Assembly: GCA_028282025.1 (NCBI GenBank)
Contig: JANQIT010000311.1
Location: 1-44,642, forward strand
Direction: 5' to 3'
DNA from: Hwanghaeella sp.
GTDB lineage: Bacteria; Pseudomonadota; Alphaproteobacteria; UBA8366; Aestuariispiraceae
Length of the DNA stretch: 44,642 nt
Both the position numbers and the translations under genes were made by a program. Positions 42,382 through 44,642 of the stretch are shown here, in pieces. The notes beneath the pieces were generated by a model. It made no database searches and was not told the origin of the DNA. It worked only from the letters and a program-made list of their open reading frames with translations. Within the stretch, counting starts at the first letter, position 1. Each line of letters opens with the position of its first letter.

Positions 42382-42398
42382 TAGTCCGTCCATATGGT
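42370..42398 (+). promoter_or_regulatory. Predicted ilvI promoter
   Basis: TTGACC (42370-42375), 17 bp, TATGGT (42393-42398); the -35 overlaps the last codons of miaA. A start near 42405 would be followed immediately by the hairpin at 42406-42429. The transcript would carry about 137 bases before the ilvI ATG. Confidence 0.45.
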
Positions 42399-42405
42399 GC
42401 GCGCG

Positions 42406-42429
42406 CACGGGCCGGCTGGCCCGTGTTTT
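42406..42429 (+). terminator. Terminator-like hairpin before ilvI
   Basis: CACGGGCC-GGCT-GGCCCGTG followed by TTTT. It may end miaA transcripts, or act as an attenuator or stabilising hairpin at the 5-prime end of the ilvI message. No leucine-, isoleucine- or valine-rich leader ORF was found nearby. Confidence 0.6.
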
Positions 42430-42541
42430 GGTCTCTCCGACCGGAACAATCCCGGCGCAACGTCCCTTCGGGCCGCCAGGGATCGCAGATCACGCAACCC
42501 GCGACCATCATGTCGCGAACACGAACACAAGGAATGAGGTT

Positions 42542-44293
42542 ATGAGTACGATATCGATGAACGGAGCCCAGATCATCATCAAAGCGTTGGTGGATCAGGG
42601 TGTCGATGTCGTATTCGGCTATCCCGGCGGCGCCGTCCTTCCGATCTACGATGAACTGTTCAAGCAGAACAAGATCCGCCATGTGCTGGTGCGCCACGAG
42701 CAGGGTGCGGTGCATGCGGCTGAAGGCTATGCGCGGTCGACCGGCAAGGTCGGTGTGGTGTTGGTGACCAGCGGTCCGGGCGCGACCAACGCGGTGACGG
42801 GCCTGACCGACGCCCTGATGGACTCGATACCGGTTCTCTGCCTGACCGGCCAGGTGCCGACGCATCTGATCGGTAACGACGCCTTCCAGGAATGCGACAC
42901 CACGGGTATCACCCGCCCCTGTACGAAGCACAATTACCTGGTCAAGGACGTGAACGACTTGGCCAAGACCATGCATGAGGCCTTTTATGTCTGCCGCAGC
43001 GGCCGCCCCGGCCCGGTCGTCGTGGATATCCCGAAGGACGTTCAGTTCGGCGCCGGCCCCTATCAAGGCGCGGAAAACGTTAAGCACAAGACGTACCGCC
43101 CCAAGGTGAAGGCCGACCGGGAGAAAATAGAGCGCGCCGTCGACATGCTGATGTCCGCCAAGCGCCCGATCATCTATGCCGGCGGCGGCGTCATCAATGC
43201 AGGCCTGGCGGCCAGCACCTTGTTGACCGAGTTCGTCCGGATGACGAATTTCCCGACCACGCTGACCCTGATGGGATTGGGGGCGGTCCCGGCCAATGCG
43301 CCGCAGTTCCTGGGCATGCTGGGCATGCATGGAACCTATGAGGCCAACTGGGCGATGCACGACTGCGATGTCATGCTGGCGGTGGGCTCGCGCTTTGACG
43401 ACCGGATCACCGGGCGGCTCGACGCCTTTGCGCCGAACTCCAAGAAGATCCACATCGATATCGATCCGTCTTCGGTCAATAAGAACGTGCAGGTCGATCT
43501 GGCGATCATCGCCGACGCCGGCCACTTCCTGGAGGATCTGATCAAGGTCTGGAAAAGCCGGCAGCGCAAACCGGATCAGGACGCCCTGGCGACCTGGTGG
43601 CGGCAGATCGACGAATGGCGCGCGGTCAATTGCCTGAATTACGAAACGAATGAAGAGACGATCAAGCCGCAGCAGGCGATTGAACGCCTGTTCGAACTGT
43701 CGAAGGACAAGGATCCCTACATCACGACCGAGGTGGGGCAGCATCAGATGTGGGCGGCGCAGCATTTCCACTTCTATGCGCCGAACCGTTGGATGACCTC
43801 CGGCGGGCTGGGCACCATGGGCTACGGCCTGCCCGCGGCGGTCGGCGTGCAGATGGCGCATCCTGACGCCCTGGTCGTCGATATCGCGGGCGAGGCGTCG
43901 ATCCTGATGAATATGCAGGAAATGTCCACGGCGGTGCAGTACCGTCTGCCGGTGAAGATCTTCATCCTGAACAACAAATATATGGGCATGGTGCGCCAGT
44001 GGCAGGAACTGCTGCATGGCGGCCGTTATTCCGAAAGCTACTCGGAAGCGCTGCCGGACTTCGTCAAATTGGCGGAAGCCTATGGCGCGAAGGGCGTCCG
44101 GGCGACGAAACCGTCGGAACTGGACAGCGTCATTCAGGAAATGCTGGATCACCCCGGCCCGGTCATCGCGGATATCGCGGTCGATCAGGCGGAAAACTGT
44201 TTCCCGATGATCCCGTCCGGGGCGGCCCATAACGACATGTTGCTGGCCTCCGCCAGCGACGCGATAGACGAGCGGGGCAAGGTTCTCGTCTAG
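42542..44293 (+). CDS. ilvI: Acetolactate synthase large subunit
   Basis: Thiamine-diphosphate enzyme that makes acetolactate or acetohydroxybutyrate, first common step for valine, leucine and isoleucine. It is 583 residues. Catalytic Glu53 in RHEQGAVHAAEGYARSTGK; N-terminal FGYPGGAVLPIYD; the C-terminal cofactor loop reads DIAGEASILMNMQE (449-460) before ILNNKYMGMVRQWQ. The usual GDG is GEA at 450-452, as I recall for alphaproteobacterial AHAS, so the enzyme is likely active. The frame is open upstream to 42428, but the ATG at 42542 has AAGGA and GAGG. A short ORF, MSRTRTQGMRL, overlaps its start by ATGA. ilvH follows after 86 bp. Confidence 0.95.
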   Translation: MSTISMNGAQIIIKALVDQGVDVVFGYPGGAVLPIYDELFKQNKIRHVLVRHEQGAVHAAEGYARSTGKVGVVLVTSGPGATNAVTGLTDALMDSIPVLCLTGQVPTHLIGNDAFQECDTTGITRPCTKHNYLVKDVNDLAKTMHEAFYVCRSGRPGPVVVDIPKDVQFGAGPYQGAENVKHKTYRPKVKADREKIERAVDMLMSAKRPIIYAGGGVINAGLAASTLLTEFVRMTNFPTTLTLMGLGAVPANAPQFLGMLGMHGTYEANWAMHDCDVMLAVGSRFDDRITGRLDAFAPNSKKIHIDIDPSSVNKNVQVDLAIIADAGHFLEDLIKVWKSRQRKPDQDALATWWRQIDEWRAVNCLNYETNEETIKPQQAIERLFELSKDKDPYITTEVGQHQMWAAQHFHFYAPNRWMTSGGLGTMGYGLPAAVGVQMAHPDALVVDIAGEASILMNMQEMSTAVQYRLPVKIFILNNKYMGMVRQWQELLHGGRYSESYSEALPDFVKLAEAYGAKGVRATKPSELDSVIQEMLDHPGPVIADIAVDQAENCFPMIPSGAAHNDMLLASASDAIDERGKVLV

Positions 44294-44379
44294 CCGCTCG
44301 CCGCAAGCATATTCGTTAACAATCATGCCGCCGCCGGAAGCCCGAAAAAGGGTCCGGCGCGCGGAATTGAGGGAAGATC

Positions 44380-44642
44380 ATGACACCCAACGCAAATGCG
44401 GGCCCCCAGCAGCCGGGCGCCGCCTATACATTCGAGGATATCGGCCAGGACGTGCGGCGGCATACATTCGCCGTGATCGTGGATAACGAACCGGGGGTTC
44501 TGGCGCGGGTCATCGGCCTGTTCTCCGGCCGTGGCTACAACATCGAAAGCCTTACGGTGAGCACGGTGACGGAGGACGAGTCCGTCAGCCGCATCAACAT
44601 CGTCACCACCGGCACCGCGATGATCATCGAGCAGATCAAGGC
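44380..44642 (+). CDS. ilvH: Acetolactate synthase small (regulatory) subunit, truncated by window edge
   Basis: Only the first 87 codons are in the window. GAGGGAAG precedes the ATG at 44380. After about 20 residues the frame shows HTFAVIVDNEPGVLARVIGLFSGRGYNIESLTVSTV, the N-terminal ACT domain that binds valine and gives feedback control of the large subunit. The remainder lies to the right of the window. The order ilvI-ilvH is standard, and the 86-bp gap contains no obvious terminator, so one transcript is likely. The small-subunit gene is also called ilvN in some species. Confidence 0.9.
   Translation, partial: MTPNANAGPQQPGAAYTFEDIGQDVRRHTFAVIVDNEPGVLARVIGLFSGRGYNIESLTVSTVTEDESVSRINIVTTGTAMIIEQIK

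Noticed and set aside
42394..42541. Leader peptide for ilvI
   Set aside because: The frames there are not rich in Leu, Ile or Val, so branched-chain attenuation of the leuA kind is not supported.
42293..44326. A 677-residue minus-strand open frame
   Set aside because: Antisense to ilvI, which is clearly the coding strand.

Overview
The window is one stretch of a GC-rich alphaproteobacterial chromosome, probably Rhodospirillales-like. The case rests on alphaproteobacterial protein types (GshA of the plant/rhizobial type, DUF4170, an AHAS large subunit with GEA in place of GDG) and on familiar neighbourhoods: rsmE/gshA divergent from ubiA, hflK-hflC-DUF2065-degP, and serB divergent from miaA-ilvI-ilvH. 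Glutathione, ubiquinone, Tat-exported and outer-membrane proteins point to an aerobic or respiring Gram-negative cell. I saw no rRNA, tRNA, insertion sequence, prophage or CRISPR array.

Layout. 1-10.3 kb: a small acidic unknown; a minus-strand block rsmE, SPFH, NfeD, gshA (glutathione synthesis, rRNA methylation, membrane microdomains) divergent from ubiA and a METTL20-like methyltransferase; a Tat-exported nitroreductase-fold protein with its own MarR regulator and a tandem AT-rich operator; a large lipoprotein built from two copies of one unit; and a DUF4170 tandem protein paired with a gamma-glutamylcyclotransferase-fold protein. 10.4-17 kb: ubiD, an MFS transporter, msrA, a small XRE regulator facing an 81-residue unknown across a highly structured intergenic region, then leuA behind a leucine-rich leader peptide. 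17-25 kb: two paralogous secreted cytochromes c around a GNAT gene, then minus-strand genes for an ASCH protein, a 3-hydroxyisobutyrate-dehydrogenase-like enzyme, a disulfide flavoprotein, PepN and a degenerate GGDEF protein. 25-29.7 kb: formaldehyde detoxification (adhC, fghA, a GST) divergent from a porin and a 59-residue lipoprotein. 29.8-34.6 kb: a tight three-gene minus-strand operon (HpcH/HpaI aldolase, membrane di-iron desaturase/hydroxylase, xylose-isomerase-like TIM barrel) of unknown pathway, a secreted double-CAP protein, and apbC. 34.8-39 kb: hflK, hflC, DUF2065, degP (membrane proteolysis and envelope quality control). 39-44.6 kb: a PcaD-like hydrolase, serB, ytoQ, miaA, ilvI and the start of ilvH, cut by the window edge.

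The genes are mostly housekeeping. Two amino-acid sets (leuA, and ilvI-ilvH) serve branched-chain synthesis; gshA, adhC, fghA and the GST share glutathione; ubiA and ubiD serve ubiquinone; rsmE and miaA modify RNA. The most unusual element is at 14.29-14.54 kb: three near-identical palindromes 31 and 32 bp apart across a divergent promoter pair between an XRE regulator and an uncharacterised small protein. The next most interesting are the uncharacterised aldolase/desaturase/TIM-barrel operon, the internally duplicated lipoprotein, and the apparently leaderless leucine leader peptide.
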